This document shows, piece after piece, positions 1 through 14,200 of a stretch of DNA of 64,000 bases; position 1 is the first letter of the stretch, and each line of letters starts with the position of its first letter. Source of the DNA: Solea solea (lineage: Eukaryota; Chordata; Actinopteri; Pleuronectiformes; Soleidae); assembly GCF_958295425.1 (NCBI RefSeq), contig NC_081146.1:8939485-9003484 (forward strand), written 5' to 3'. The position numbers and the translations under genes were made by a program. The notes under the pieces are model-generated. The model was not told the DNA's origin. It searched no databases and saw nothing but the letters and a program-made list of their open reading frames with translations.

Positions 1-2347
1 TGACCTTGAGCTCCTCCACCTCGCTCTTCAGCTGCGACTCTTTCTGCACCATGTGTCTCCTCTGTGAGTCCAACCGCGACTCCATCTCTCGTCTCACCTC
101 CTCTAACTTGCACAGCATCTCAGCCCTACCATAAACGTTAAATGAGACCAACATTAGGATGAGCAGACTTAATTTAGCTTTAGATTTTTTCCCTAAACAG
201 ACAGACACACGCACACCTGAGAATCTCCACTTCAGTGCGTAGCTCTGCCACACAGTTATGTTGAGACTGATCAGCGGAGAGGAGAGTGTGGCCGCAGCCA
301 TTGGGACACACTCTGCTGCGGAAATTACATTCTGACATGTGGGCCTCCAAACCCCGCCTCTCCACCTGTACAGGACAACCTGAGAGGAAAGAGGTGCAGT
401 GATACATGAGCAAACATTATATACAGTCCCTGACAAAAGTCTTGTCACTTATCCATTTTGTAGAAAAAACAGCTCATAACCTAACTTTGAATTAATCCAT
501 TGGTTTTAGAAATGGCTCATATGAAAGTTAAAACCCTCCCAAATCATGTTCAATATACTAAAATAAATTTACTTCACTGAAGAAAGATTGATCATTTAAT
601 GAACACAAAAAGGTCAGATTTTGGCAAGACAAAAGTTTTGTCGCCTACAGAGAGTAATGTGAAAATTGAACAAATAATTTACTTCAAATACAAAAATATG
701 CTGCATAACATCAGTAAATTAAGTAGTGGTGCTGTGAGATCAATATTTAATATCTTGTATGACTTCCATGAGCTTAAAGGACTGCATCCATGCGGTTCGA
801 CAATGATTCATACAATTTATTGATGATTACCTTAAAAAAGCTGAAACTGACTGCTTGTGAGGGCACACTAGTTTGAAAATCAAGAGAAAATGACCAAAAG
901 ATAGATTTTTTTAACTTTATAAGACACAAGAAACTGACATATATATGCATATGTGTGTGTATATACGTGTATATGTGTACGTATATGTATACAGTATATA
1001 TACTATTTACTATAATCCTTTTCCTTTTTGGTGCATACAGATCACAGCAGTTATACACATTGATGAAAACATCAGGACAAATAACTGTATGTTGCTGTTT
1101 GTGTCTGTACGTGTAATTTTAAGCACAGCAAAAGGTCACTCTGCATGCACACACAGAGTCACTATACCTACCACAATGGAAACATATGTATTCACCACCT
1201 GCCAAGGACAGGCCACAGTGAGCACACAAGCACATGTTTGTCTACAATGTAAATACAGAAGCACACTTTGAAGTTGCTCATTAAAGAATGATGGGAAGTT
1301 GACCCTTGTTGCACTCTCTAAGGCAGCTTTGAGTCCTGAACAAGTCCCTTAGATGCAACAGTTTGCAGGGTAGCCATGACAACTAGGGCACCTGTGCCCC
1401 CCACCCCCCACAGGTGTCACATTACCTCTGCACAATTTAATCTCACAATAACTATCAAAGAAAGATAAGATGAGCAGCCTGCCAGTCAGTGTTAGGTGTC
1501 ATACCTATGTTAGAGCAGGACATGAAGGCAAACTCACACTCTTCCTCATGTGTGTGCAGGCTCTCCAGGGAACAGACCACATCACATCCCCGAGCTGCAT
1601 TCACACACCGGATCTGAAGGCGGTTCAGGTCATTACGCATGTACCTGTCACCAAACACAGAAATACTTCAAGAGAAAATAAACAGGGTATATTTAATGAT
1701 GCCACTCAATGGTAGGAACACAGAAACACAGAATCTAATCATTTGATCATCATTAAGTAATGTTAAGTGATGGGCCAAGAAGCATGAAGATGCCTTAATG
1801 ATTACTTCATGATTAGTTAATCGTGACGGTCAGGGTTAGTCCCATTAGTTAATGCTAACAAATCATTAAGTAATGATTAGTTAACATGAGGTAATTTCAA
1901 ATAACACACATTTGTCAAACAATACCAGTTCATTCTTTCTGCATCTGCAAAAAGGCCATTTTGACATGGACACTCATTGACACAGCAAAATGGGTGTGCA
2001 ACTCTGTGGGGATAGGGAATGTGCAAAGTGTAAAGATGTCTAAATTATTAGTTAACCATTAATGGATGCTTTGTATATTATTCGATTACTAAACCTTTTT
2101 GTGCACTTAGTGTTAAAAAGCTGCAGAGATGGAGACAGACCTGTACAAGGGTTTGAGATTACACACATCCAGTGGGAGTCTGTCCTCTGGACAGGAGTGG
2201 TGATGGACCAGCCAGTTGCTGATGCATGTGCTGCAATAAGCATGCTCACAAGGCGCCTGGAGGGGGCGCTCCAGCACATCTCGACACACACAGCACAGCA
2301 GGCCCTCATTCACATAACCCAAAAACCTCTCAAGATCATAGCCCATC
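1..2347 (-). CDS. RING finger / TRAF-type zinc finger E3 ubiquitin ligase, RNF41 (NRDP1)/RNF151-like, partial (3' end off window)
   Basis: Four coding exons read on the minus strand: 2347-2141 (ATG at 2346), 1644-1505, 379-217 and 125 to the window edge. All have GT-AG borders and joining phases. The protein starts MGYDLERF and has a C3HC4 RING in the first 60 residues (CCVCRDVL, CEHAYCSTC, then CPEDR). TRAF-type cysteine/histidine fingers follow (RCVNAARGCDVVC, CPVQVERRGLEAHMSEC, CPNGCGHTL). The last exon is charged and coiled-coil-like. This order of RING, zinc fingers and coiled coil is that of RNF41/NRDP1 and RNF151, E2-dependent ubiquitin ligases; substrates here are unknown. One histidine residue of the RNF41 RING spacing is shortened (QAPCEH), as in a paralogue. 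The C-terminal NRDP1 substrate domain, if present, lies off the window. Choice between RNF41-like and RNF151 is open; family assignment is secure. Confidence 0.85.
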
Positions 2348-2443
2348 CTACAATTGCAGAAAATAGTTTAGAAAACAGTCTGATGTCAACATAATGTCTC
2401 ATTTGTTAGTTTTACTGTTAAGGTCTGATATTTATATTCCTAC

Positions 2444-2770
2444 CTGACAAGTGAGCTTTCTCTTCATCCAAGTCCTTGGTGTGTTGGTTTCCAGTCCACT
2501 GGTTCTTCCAAAGGTGACCCTCACTCTTATCTCCCTGTTACCACCACCTCGTCATCCTCTCCTCTGACTTGCTGCTCCATCAAGGTGAGGGTCTGCGCTC
2601 TCCAAAACCCTCCTCTGCCCTTGGGACTATGTCTCCATGGAGAGGTATCCCTGGCAACGAGGGTTAGGGACCCAGGTGAGCAGCTGTCAGACCAGACCAG
2701 ATCTTGACTTAAACAGACCGAATTACAGAAGAGGAATCGCACAGAAAACACACATACACAAAAACACAAC
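2444..2770 (-). other. possible 5' UTR exon of the RNF41/RNF151-like gene
   Basis: On the minus strand a donor-like CAG/GTAGGA lies at 2444, about 100 bases upstream of the acceptor of the ATG exon. The segment above it has no conserved reading frame. It would fit a noncoding first exon, but the upstream limit cannot be fixed from sequence alone. Confidence 0.25.
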
Positions 2771-3285
2771 AAATTCAGCCTATCAAATGTTTCTCTCCAT
2801 GTTAAAGACTCATCCTATCCTAGGTGTCTCTTTCAACCTCCCGCCCCCCCCCCTCTTCCTCTCTCTCTCTCTGCATGTGGGATTAACATGGATAACATTC
2901 ACTCTCCCTCCCTGATTGGATTACAGACAGCACACATCAGATGACAACATCCTCTCAACCTCAAACACCAAAGAGCAATCCAAACACTTGGTCCAGTCTT
3001 TTTATAGTCTGTTATGTTCAACTAAGTAGTGGAAGGATTAATCCTGTGCAATGTAAAAAATAATACTTAATGAACATTTTATCTTTTTATTGTAAAGATC
3101 TGCCAGTGTTTTGCTAAAGTTTCTAACTAAACCCCCTCTTCTGCAGCTGACTCCACCAAATGCCTGATTTTTAAAAATGCCATAGAAGTGGGCTGAGACC
3201 TGAGTGACTGAGAGGAGGAGGAGTTAATAGCTAAATCAAGGCACTAAACACTGCCATCTACTGGATAGCAATATGTATGTATGTG

Positions 3286-3317
<32 letters not shown>

Positions 3318-3754
3318 AATCACAAGCTATGTGTTTGTAGATTTGTGTGGATGTATGACAGGAATGTCCCATAATTACTTCATTGGGGAAAGCGATGAAT
3401 GCGTGTAATTGGTGATCCACAAATGTCCAATCAATACTTCACATACATAATTTTCATTTTCACATTTGCAGGTCAGATTTTTTTTTCAATAAGTTACAAA
3501 ACAATATATTTACAAATCTATTTGTATAACGTAACATACAAGTTACAATTAGGACTGTTGTATTTGTGGACAGCAAAACATGTGCGTAAATCAAGGGATA
3601 TTTGTAGATCATTATGTGAATTAACAGATTTTTATGAGACATAGGCTTTAAAAATATTGTTTAACCAGTTATTAGATATAGAAATCTTCTTCCAATAATG
3701 GATTCATATCTTAAAATAATATAATCCCAGTTTTGATTCTCTAAAAGTTCTGAA
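2771..3754. other. intergenic spacer with (TG)n microsatellite
   Basis: No gene is supported here. A pyrimidine-rich tract lies at 2846-2872 and a TG dinucleotide run at about 3282-3317. The rest is AT-rich spacer between the minus-strand RING gene and plus-strand rad54b. Confidence 0.6.
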
Positions 3755-4018
3755 TATGAATAAAAAAGTTGTGTTCAGCACATTATCTACTACTGTACTG
3801 GATACCAGACATTTTTACTGTACAGTTTTAGAGACATTTAAAGTTAAAAGTCCCATATTTGCATTTTTTAATCAAAAAATTATCAATTTGATATGTAATA
3901 AAAACTACATTTTCCATAGCATGCAAATATGGGACTTTAAATTTCTCAAAAACTGTACAGTACAAATTTCAGATATCCAGTACACTAGTAATGCTGAACA
4001 CAACTCTCTTTATACAGT
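3755..4018. mobile_element. foldback MITE-like long inverted repeat
   Basis: Two arms of about 100 bases (3755-3864 and 3921-4018) are imperfect reverse complements around a 56-base loop. Anchors are GTTGTGTTCAGCA at 3768 against TGCTGAACACAAC at 3992, and the CCCATATTTGCAT/ATGCAAATATGGG pair next to the loop. The whole would form one long hairpin. It encodes no conserved protein. This is typical of a nonautonomous DNA transposon; the superfamily is not recognised and no clear target duplication was found. Confidence 0.65.
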
Positions 4019-4384
4019 TACTAGGTCTGTGAAACGTAGCTGTGAGGATTTTCATTATTTTTCCAAAGATATGCTTTCAAACGTGCACTCAGACACAGTG
4101 CTCTCCGTGTTTTATTTTGAAAACCGGATGTTTATGTCCTTCCTTTACCACGGGGAAACGAGCATCAGACAGCGTGACCGCAGTAGAAAGAGAGCGATAT
4201 CTATCCTAGTGAGGACACGTATTAATTAAGACATAATGCCTGTATGTTGCTGTTTGTTGACGTATTATACGTCTTCTTCTTCTTATAGAAATAATAATAA
4301 TGCCTTCTACACTTCGAAGGTCTTACTCAAAATTCATTTTTACGCAGTTCCGTCTAAGATACTAAACGCACCACAAACATTATG

Positions 4385-4517
4385 ACCACGCCTCCGACGT
4401 CACGTAAGGACAACCAATCAGCTTCTTCAAAATATTCAGCGGGAGAAACTGAACAGGATGTAGAGACTGACTCCGAGGAAACTCTAAATGTTGTCAACAA
4501 ACGTTAGGTTTGTCCGG
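4385..4517 (+). promoter_or_regulatory. rad54b: rad54b promoter and noncoding exon 1
   Basis: A CRE-like GACGTCACG at 4396 and a CCAAT box (ACCAATCAG) at 4413 precede an E2F-like GCGGGAGAAA at 4438. A clean donor (CCGG/GTATGT) ends at 4517. The next acceptor that joins is just before the rad54b ATG at 5295. A CCAAT plus E2F-type arrangement would suit a cell-cycle regulated repair gene. The transcription start itself is inferred. Confidence 0.5.
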
Positions 4518-5294
4518 GTATGTAATACACATTTTTATACATTATCTAACACGTTTAGACAGTGAACTGTGACGAATTGGTTATCAGCGGCCTGTGATTA
4601 AACAGTATTCAGTATAGCTCAATGTGCTAGATTTGTATTGGAGTCGCCAGCTGTTATTTGTGTGTCAGAGAAGTTTGAAATGTACAAATTTACTCTCCAT
4701 TAGGTAATTACCCTCTGGATAAACGAGTCCATGTATCTGTATTATTTTATACCTGATATATATACCTGATTTTATACGTGATAAGCATCACTAAAAACTA
4801 TATTTCTGTTGTGGACAAAGGCATTGACATAGGATTATTACGGGGAAATTAAGCTAACATGAACAATAAACCCAGTTAAACACATTACTGTACTGTGTGT
4901 TAAGTGAGTAAAGACTTGGGCTGAATATCTTCTCACATATATTACGATTACAGTTTGCGTTGGTTCAATATTTACTGTGTTACGTTTAAAATCAGAAGCA
5001 GCATTATTGTATCATACCATCAAAATATTAATACTACAATGCAATGATGAGATCTTTAAGTTATGAATTATTTCTAACATTTATGTTTTGTATCTAATTT
5101 AAATTTAATAAAACATAGAACACGTCATTGTTTCAAATTGCAATTTTTTATTTCAAAATGATTGTTAATCTCTACTCTGGACATGGATATTTATTCTAAC
5201 CTTGTGAATTAATAACATACTAATTAAATCACATGTTGATCATTAATGTTTGTTGTGTTAATTGGGTAAATTACTGTGGCTTTCCAGCAGAATA

Positions 5295-8200
5295 ATGAGA
5301 CGCTCAGCAGCTCCCAGCCAGCTCTTTGGTAATGCAGTGAAAAAGCCTAGATTTGTGCCACCTGGTGCATCTACTGTCATTGATTCCAAGCTCCTTTCCC
5401 CTAAACTTGGATTAGGCAATGCACTGGAAAAGGTAAAATATAAGCATTATTCTCATCATCTTCATAGACCACCCAGTGTGCCTTTAAACATTCTCAGTGT
5501 TTTCCCTTCCCCTTGTTGTGCAGATCCAAAGAAGCCTGGCAGCACCAGTACCTAGTACGACCGGTGGTGATAACCAGCTCAAAGCTGCACAGCCTGCTCC
5601 AGCCTTGTCCAGGGCTCTGGCTCGTGTTCTCAATGTGACAGAAAGCAAGGAAAATGATGCCAAGCCGGAATATCCTGAAACTGACACAGACTTTGCAGAA
5701 AGAAAAAGATTAGCAGGTAAGACACCGATTTGTGGCTGAAACATCCATCCATCGTCTACCACTTTATCCTGCTTATTGTATTCAGAATCAGAAACGTTTT
5801 GAGTTTTATTAATTTGTATTTTACTGATGTGAAGGGAAAAAGATATATACAGTAACATTCAGCAATTCATTTCACTTAATACAATACATGTCAAAACATA
5901 CACTGTTAATGTTGATATCAAAATACTGACCGTTGTTTAAAGTAGGGATGCAATGATTCATTCATTATTAATCGATTGCTAAATTGATAGTAAACTAGTT
6001 TACTAATCAATTAATCGATTTTAGTGTTTGTTTGTTTTTAAATAGTAAACAAGCTCTCTGATTTTTCAGCTTCTTGAATGTGAATATTTTTGAGGTTTAG
6101 GAAACACTGCTCAACATTTTTCAGCATTTTAGGAAATTTTATGAAACAACCAAGTAACTGATTAATTGATTATGAATATAGTCATTAGTTGGAGTCCCAG
6201 TATGAATTATTGTTTGTAGTGGAGAGAGATATATTTCATGTTTACAGCCCACTCTAATGCTGTATGTTGATCATACTCAACATGTCACCACTGGCAACAC
6301 TTTCAGGTCTTTAATTTCTCAGAGAGTTTGTATATTCTGCAATTTCCTCCTTGATGACCACTGATTGTCTTTAAATGTCCACCATAAGAAATAATTTAGG
6401 CTACAATTAAAGGTTGCATGTGTATCTCAATATGTAAATAGTTTTATTTCAGTTAAATGGAGTTCAGCGTACAAACAGTGTACTACATGTAATATAGAAT
6501 ATTCTATGTTAAAAGTAAATTAAAAAAAGAATACGAAATTGAAAATGTAAATGTAAATTACCTGAAACGCTTATGCACTCACTGAAAAAGTGCGACAAAG
6601 ATATCCGCCACACACTAAAATCTAAAAGTATAGAAAAATATCAAGTCTTAATATATAACAATTTAATTTTAACAATAAAATAATTCATTAATATTAAATA
6701 ATTAGAAATTTAATTTTCAGCTTCCATGCCCGCATCAAATTGTATTAAAACATTGATACTGAGATAGCCTACTTATTGATACTAAAAATTAATATCTGTT
6801 TTCATTGCCATTTAACACGATAACACAATCATTTGTCTGAAAGTGTTACGTTTCTCTATAAATACCAAAAATGTAAGCTGTGGAAAGTTGATTTGCACCA
6901 TGACATGGCAGCTGACCTTCTTACTTCTATTTGATCAACAATGAAAACATGGTGTCAGCAGAAGCACAACAAACAAGCAAACAGTTATGGTTAAATTATC
7001 CTGTATTTTACCCCTCAACATGAACTTTTCCAAACAGGTGTCGTTTTTGCATTATCTTTAATTCTTTGTGTCGTGTTGAAAACAATGTCCGATGAAAACA
7101 ACTCGAATTAGTATGAACACGTGGTCTAATATAAGCCCTACATGGCTGCTATTGAAAGCAAAGTTTTCGGAATGTATTGATGGTCCGTTATCCTGAGTGA
7201 GCGTCAGTCCACATCGACCTAGAACGCGCTGTGTCTGAGTGAATCCAGGTCCAGTATTATGTAAATCAGCGCGGGGGTGGTGTGTGGCTGCAGCGGCTCT
7301 GAGCTCGGGACCAGTTCGCTCTTTCCGTCCGTCTGTCTGTGATTCATCCCCGAAACAAACCCCCTCTCTCTGTGTGTCTTAACACGAGCAGCGCACCCTC
7401 CGAATACATGTTTTGACCGTGTGAATTAGTAATTGCAATGCAGAGAATAGACTTAATCTGCGCGTCCACCGCAGAGTGTTAATCTACGGGCATGAGCAGC
7501 GCGTGTTCAAACGCCTCCCCCACTCAGTTAGTTAAGCCAGTGTTATTTTAAAGCGTCACGCATTTCAGAGAAAAAAAACAGCCCTGGTCCTTAATGTCAT
7601 GTTACAAACATACTGTGTGTGTTCTCTCATTCACGCAGTGCACAGAGACGCTGCTGCCATCACTGCGTTACAATGTAGAGGCAGTGCGTTCTGTGCTGTG
7701 CCTGGTTTGAGGTTTACAGAGACCGAGTTGAAAGTAGGTCGGGCTGGGCTTAAGCGGCTTAGCTACGTCAGGCTAAGCTGGGAGGAATTCATCCAAAGCT
7801 CTCTGCGGTAGGCGGGGGCCTAAACGAGGCTGGCCTAGTTAAGCCTGATTCTTATTGTGTGCAGCACAGCCTGTTTTTGTAGTGTGGCGTAGCTGAGAGT
7901 GCAGCCAGGAGTAGTGTATGATTCTATTGCACATATTAGACACTTATGTTTGATATAGAGAAGAAGAAGAGATGGCAAATGAGACATTTTTGGGACTAAG
8001 ACCAGTGGTAGTTTTATCACTGTGGAGCAAGAGGAGCCAGTTGTAGGAACAACAAAAGACAGGTGAGAAGAAGCGTGAGGAGCCTTCACACTGTGGTCTG
8101 TGAGGGCTGACCACAATAAACCAGACTTGGTCAGTGGGAATCCGCAATGCTACGAGATGGCGTCCAGCTCTGTGTTTATGTCCAGTATGGTGGGTAAGGC

Positions 8201-11200
8201 ACGCTCCTCCAACTTCACCCTCTCTGAAAAGCTGGACCTGTTGAAGCTGGTGCGACCCCACATCCGCATCTTGGAGGAGCACACCAACAAGCATGCGGTC
8301 ATCGTGGACAAGAACAAGTGCTGGGATATCGTGGCTGTGCAGTACAATGCCCTGGGAGGTGACAGACCTCACCGGACCGCTCAGGGCCTCAGGACCCTCT
8401 ACAAGAGGCTGAAGGAGTCAGCCAAGCAGGAAGTGATGCAGCGCAGACACGCACAGCCAGAGTACAGAGCAAGCATCTCTGAGCCAACCAGGAGAATTAT
8501 GGAGATGATCCCTCACCTGTTTCACCATGTGCCAATCCATGAAAAGGACCAGGCACTGCGCAGGTACAGTATCATACATACATACATGCACCTACAAACA
8601 CAGTACATTTTAATCGACATTGTACAAACTGTCATTTGCTTGCAGCTGGTTGGTTGTTGTTCTCGCATGTTTCTTTTCTGAGACTCGTGTTTTAAACTTG
8701 CTCACACTCTGTGACCATCTGCTAGAGATATTAAGTATTCGTGTGAAACAGAAACAAAAGAAAAGCATTGAAACTTTTCTCAGCAAAGAGACTGCAGCCA
8801 GTCTTTGAATTCCTTTGAATTTCCTCTTGTCGACTGTAAAGCAATCCACACACTTCACATAAACATAGAGATATTCAGTGAATGTAGTGTAAACCCACTA
8901 TTTTTACTTATCTTTTGTCTTTCTTCCCATTTGTAGATTAATATACAGCAAGCACAATTCTCCGACTGAGCATCCTGGCAGCAGCTCCTCTCTGGCTGGA
9001 CTCCAGGATTACTCAGCAGCTATCCCAAATGCCCCCCATGAAATAGTGCAGCTGGACCCTGAAGACGATGTAAAACCACCACCAGACCTCCCCATTCTTT
9101 CTATAAACACAGGCCCAGAGCTGGATGGAGGCCAGGAGAGGGAGGGTGAGCAGGACTTGGGCAGTGTCCATGAATATGAAGCATCCCTGTCTCCCTCTCC
9201 TTCCTCTGTTAATGTCCCCCTCTCTACCTCGCCACTGCCCTTACACCACGACCTCTTCCAAAGCGACATTTACCCCCACCAGGAGTACAACAGGTTTCGC
9301 CCTCTGCATCTGGCCAAAGAGGAGCATGAGTTAGTGTTGGCCAATCACAGGAAGGTTGCCATGTACCTGGAGGAGAAAAGAGAGGGGCTGAAGAGGAAAC
9401 AGGATCTGGAGGAGGAACTCCTGAAAGCCAAGATTAAAGTGGAGAAACTAAAGGCTGCCCGACTGAGACACGGACTGCCAGTTCCTCTATAACAAGCGTT
9501 GCCATGCATGTTTGTAGGCAGTGTCAGACAGACAGACAGACAGACAGACAGGCAGACAAAGCTCCTGAGGAGTCCCTGATTAGAAATCAAACTCTGTGTC
9601 TGAAAGCTGTTTCACAGCTTTGTTTTGCAAACACGGTGCCTCATACAAACACTGAAACTCTGTTTGATATAGAAGGACAAGGCTGACTTGTGTTGCTGGG
9701 TCAGATGTGATTTATTATTCCTGTACTTTTTTGGCAGCAGATTTGTAGATGCTCTTATTACTATCACTGTGATGGGTCAAAACAGGAATAATAACTGTTC
9801 CAGTCCAGATTTTTAGAAGGGAATATTTGTAGTTGGTCCTGTTTTTCTATACCTTACTGGTACATTTATTGCCTGGATCCTCCACGAATATGTGTTTGTG
9901 AGAATGTTAGAATAGCATTAATGATCTTTACTAGATGGTTTATGGCTCAAACATGAACTCTAATAATGATATACTGGAGGGACAGGAGTGTGAAAGACTG
10001 CAGAGAAGATGTGACAGATTATGGCAGATTGTTTCATGATTTATTGAACTGAAATCTGTTGAACTCAGATTTAGCCAGATGTGATCAACTTAAATTGGCA
10101 TTTTATAGTTTTGCTGGTTGTAAAAAAAAAAAAGTAGAAAAGAAAAGAAACACTCCACTAGAGAGATTTTCAGTGGGCTACAGGATTGGAGCACAAATTT
10201 AAACTTTATTAGGCCTTAAAGTATCATGTGAATGATCAGAAATTCTATTGCCAGTAGAGTGAACACGAGAAGGGAGATGTGTTTTTGTGATGTTACTGTT
10301 ATTTAATGCAACTACTGCATTGATCGTATTGTAATGTTGGAATATGAGCATTTCCATTTTCTTATTTCAATTTATATTTATATGTTTGCTTATTTCTATT
10401 AAAAATGTAACGTTGAATATTGCACTGGCATCTTCATCTTATTTTTTTTTTTATCTTTGTGTAAGAGGTAAGAAGCAAAGGATCACATGGAAGCCAACTA
10501 AACTCTTTTGCTCTGTTGAATGATGCAGCAAGTGTCTAAAACGTGCTGATCAAGCTTATTTGTTGACCGAGGGTAACTCAGGTAAACAGAGTGTGAACAG
10601 AGGGAGCCATAAATCTGTTGAAAGGTCTGTGGTGATGTATAGACTCAGGCTCAGGGCAACAGTGACATCTGCTGGTGGCTTGTGTCCAAGTTTATTCTGT
10701 TCTTCAGACTCACTCTTGTACATCTTTTGTGTGACAGGAGTGAGCGATTCTTCTCAGTTGACTCCTGGGTCTCCTCAAACCCCACGGCCCTCTGCAGGCT
10801 CTGTTGGAGCTGCAGGCGTGGACTCTGTCTGCAGTCAGGACGGAGCGTGTTACTTCAGTGTGATGTGGTGTAAAGCCAGTAAGAAGAAACACAAGAGGTG
10901 GGAGGGTGATGCCGTTCTGGTGACGAGAGGACGCACAGTCACACTTAAAGACATGGAAGGAAAAGACATTGGCAAAGGTGGGACCTCTTTTTTTCTGACA
11001 GTATCATTTAATGGTTTTGTACACCACCAAAGTGTTGCTTTAAAAAAGTGACACTATCAGTAGCACAGTACAACAACATAATAAGGCACTATGACCTTTT
11101 TAATTGGACAACACACCACAGTTGTGATTAGGATCTTAAGGCCAAACTACTCCAAAACCTTGTCTATTTAGTCCAGCTTGTCGTATACAAATCGAATCGT

Positions 11201-14200
11201 TTTTCAGTCTCCAGAATCTCTTTCATCTCCTCTACCCAGTTATCAACTGTAGGTGGCTTGATCTGTAACAACTTTTGATTCATTGCTTTTTTTGATGCTA
11301 CAATCAATATTTTCAAAATATGTCTGTCATGTCCTGTGACACCTTTTGTAGATCACCTATATTAAGCGATTTACATGTCATCAGAGGGATTGGTTTATTC
11401 ACAGAGAGAGAGAGAGATATGTTTCATCTCAAGCAGACACGCCCCCCTCTGAAATGATTGTGTTTTGCTGTGGACTTTTATTCACAGTGAGTGAGATATT
11501 GTATGTGTTGTTGTATTTTTAATGCAGGTAGTGGCTACAAGGTGTCTGTGTTGGCATCTCTTTCTGAGGGAGAGACACTGATGATTGGTGGGAAGGAGGT
11601 GGAGGTGATGGGGGTCATTTCTGCTGAGGACTATGCCAAGGGACGCTGTTTCCAAGAGGTCCAAATCGAGGAAGAGGAGCCACACACAAAGTCAGCTCCA
11701 CCCAGTTCTCGCCGATTTGCATCCAAACCGTTCTGCCCTCCAACACAGGCAGGAAGAGCTGAGCATCCAGGAGTTAAACCAGAGCAGGAACAAACCATAA
11801 GACCTCGCCATGACCCTCAAGCTCCAGGTATGTAGGCTAGATCAGAAACATTATTTCTTGGAATAAAAATGTGTGTTTTGTTTTCATGTATTACCATCTG
11901 TGGTTTTGTGTATATAAACAGGACTGAGCAAAGGTCAGATGTGATGTGTTGTTTGTTGAAGACATCCAGAAAATAAGGAAAACATGTTTTTTTTTTTTTT
12001 TTTTTTTTTCCAACTTTATTTATAATTTTTCCATATCAAAAGTATTTATACAAGCATTTATTACACAAGTTGTCAACCCTGCCCCCCACCCCCCACCCCC
12101 CATCCAGGTGGCATCCCCACAAATATATTCACACTGTACAAACTACTAACCCGGTAACACAACATGGAAAAGGAAAACACAAAAACAAATAAATATAAAC
12201 AAATACAAAAACACACACCAACAAAAATGACTCAAACGATCTATAGCGACGAGTATGGTCGTAACACCAACAATTCGGACTTCTGGTACAGGAATAAAAA
12301 TAAAAAAATAAAGAGTAAAAAATAGTGCAACATCAGAATCTGGGTATCAAGAAGACCAGGGCCACTACCCAAGCAAAATAAAATAAAAATAAATGAATAA
12401 AAACAAGAGGTCACGTAAAAGGCAAGTTCCTGACATGGGTCATGAATTGTGACCAAGTTTTGTCATATTTACCCTCCAACCCCTTTACTGTATACCTAAT
12501 TTTTTCTAGAGCTAATCCCAGCATCACCTCTCTGATCCAATGAACATAGGAAGGGGGATTCTTTCCCTTCCAATTCAGCAGTATCAGACGGCGGGCATGT
12601 AACGATGCATAGGCGAGTGCAGTTTTGTGGAGATGTGACAACATTAGCTCATCACTGACTACACCGAAGATAGCTAACAGCGGGTCAGGTTGCAGTATCT
12701 TGCCAGGTATTGCTGAGAGTGACTGAAAAACTGATGACCAAAAAACGTACAATGATGGACATGACCAAAACATGTGTCCCAAAGAAACAGGAGAATAGGA
12801 AAACATGTTTTTAATGAGACTTTCACTTAAACTTGAATAATAGCATGACCCTGGCTCCCTTAAACCTGGAGTGAAACCCTAATTAATGTTACTGGTAAAA
12901 CCTGTGTTTGTCCTACTACCAGGTTTATGCAACATAAAATAACTGCAGAAGAAAATAATTCATTATCAAATGAATTATTTGATAATCATTTTATCATTAT
13001 TATATTTTTTAATATGACTGATTTAAAAAACCAAAAAAAAAACAAACAAACTTTTCATGTAGAAATATTGTTTATACACTGTAATGCAAACCCTCAGGTG
13101 CACTGGTGATGCCTCGACCCTCTGCCAACCACCAGTGGTCTAATAACAAGTCAGGGCTTCCTGTGGTCGATGTTGTCGTTGACCCACATCTGACCACTCA
13201 CCTGAGACCCCACCAGAGAGATGGCCTGCTTTTCCTCTATGAATGTGCCATGGGCATGAGGTAACATGAACAAACAAACAAATGCAAAGAACTAAGTTAA
13301 TTAATTTAAACCCTACAGCTGCTAGCGCAATCATAGCTATTTTCAGGATTCCCAAAAAAATCAATGTGAAAATAAAATGTTGATGTGCTTGCTTTAGAGC
13401 TGTGGGTCGACACGGTGCTATCCTGGCTGATGAGATGGGTTTGGGGAAGACCCTCCAGAGCGTGGCACTGTCCTGGACGTTGCTGAAGCAGGGGCCTTAT
13501 GGTGGAAAACCAGTTGCTAAGCGTGTCTTGGTGGTGACACCTGGCAGCCTCGTGCAGAACTGGGGAGCAGAGTTTAACAAGTGGCTGGGCCGTGAGAGGA
13601 TCAGTGTTTTCACTGTAGATCAGGTGAGGGGGACGAGGGACAGAGATTCTACTTTTGTGGATTTATGAACCAATCAATTATCTTAATCTACTGGGTACTA
13701 AGTCACTTGTATGATACATTTTTTGACACATGCAGGACCACAGGATAGAGCAGTTTGTGTTATCTCCTCTGCACAGTGTTCTGGTGATCAGCTATGAGAT
13801 GCTGCTACGCTGCCTGGAGCAGGTTTGTTTGCCTCAAGTCTCACCTTTTAAGCATGACTGATTTTAAATGCACCAGGTTTGATTTTCTTTTTTGTTTTCA
13901 GGTACAAAAAGTGGAGTTTGGCCTTGTCATTTGTGATGAGGGTCACAGATTAAAGAACAGCAACATCAAAACATCCTCTGCTCTCAGTAGCCTCAGCTGT
14001 AACTGCAGGGTCATCCTTACAGGTACGAACTTCCCATGTTAGTTAAAGCTGCCTTGTGAAACGTCAGGTGATTTTGTTGATGTTGTTTTGCCTCTGATCG
14101 ATCTCTGTGAACAGAAATGATGTAAGTGTTAGTGTGTATGCAGAGGCGGCATAGCGGCGTGCAATGGCCAAAAGAGTTGATCCTGTAAAACTGCTGAATA

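Noticed and set aside
3756..4229. A 157-codon open frame
   Set aside because: It runs straight through the long inverted repeat; its AT-rich composition and lack of any recognisable domain argue against a gene.
5484..5858. A 124-codon minus-strand frame opposite rad54b exon 3
   Set aside because: It is the antisense shadow of the coding exon 5524-5716, whose phases fit RAD54B.
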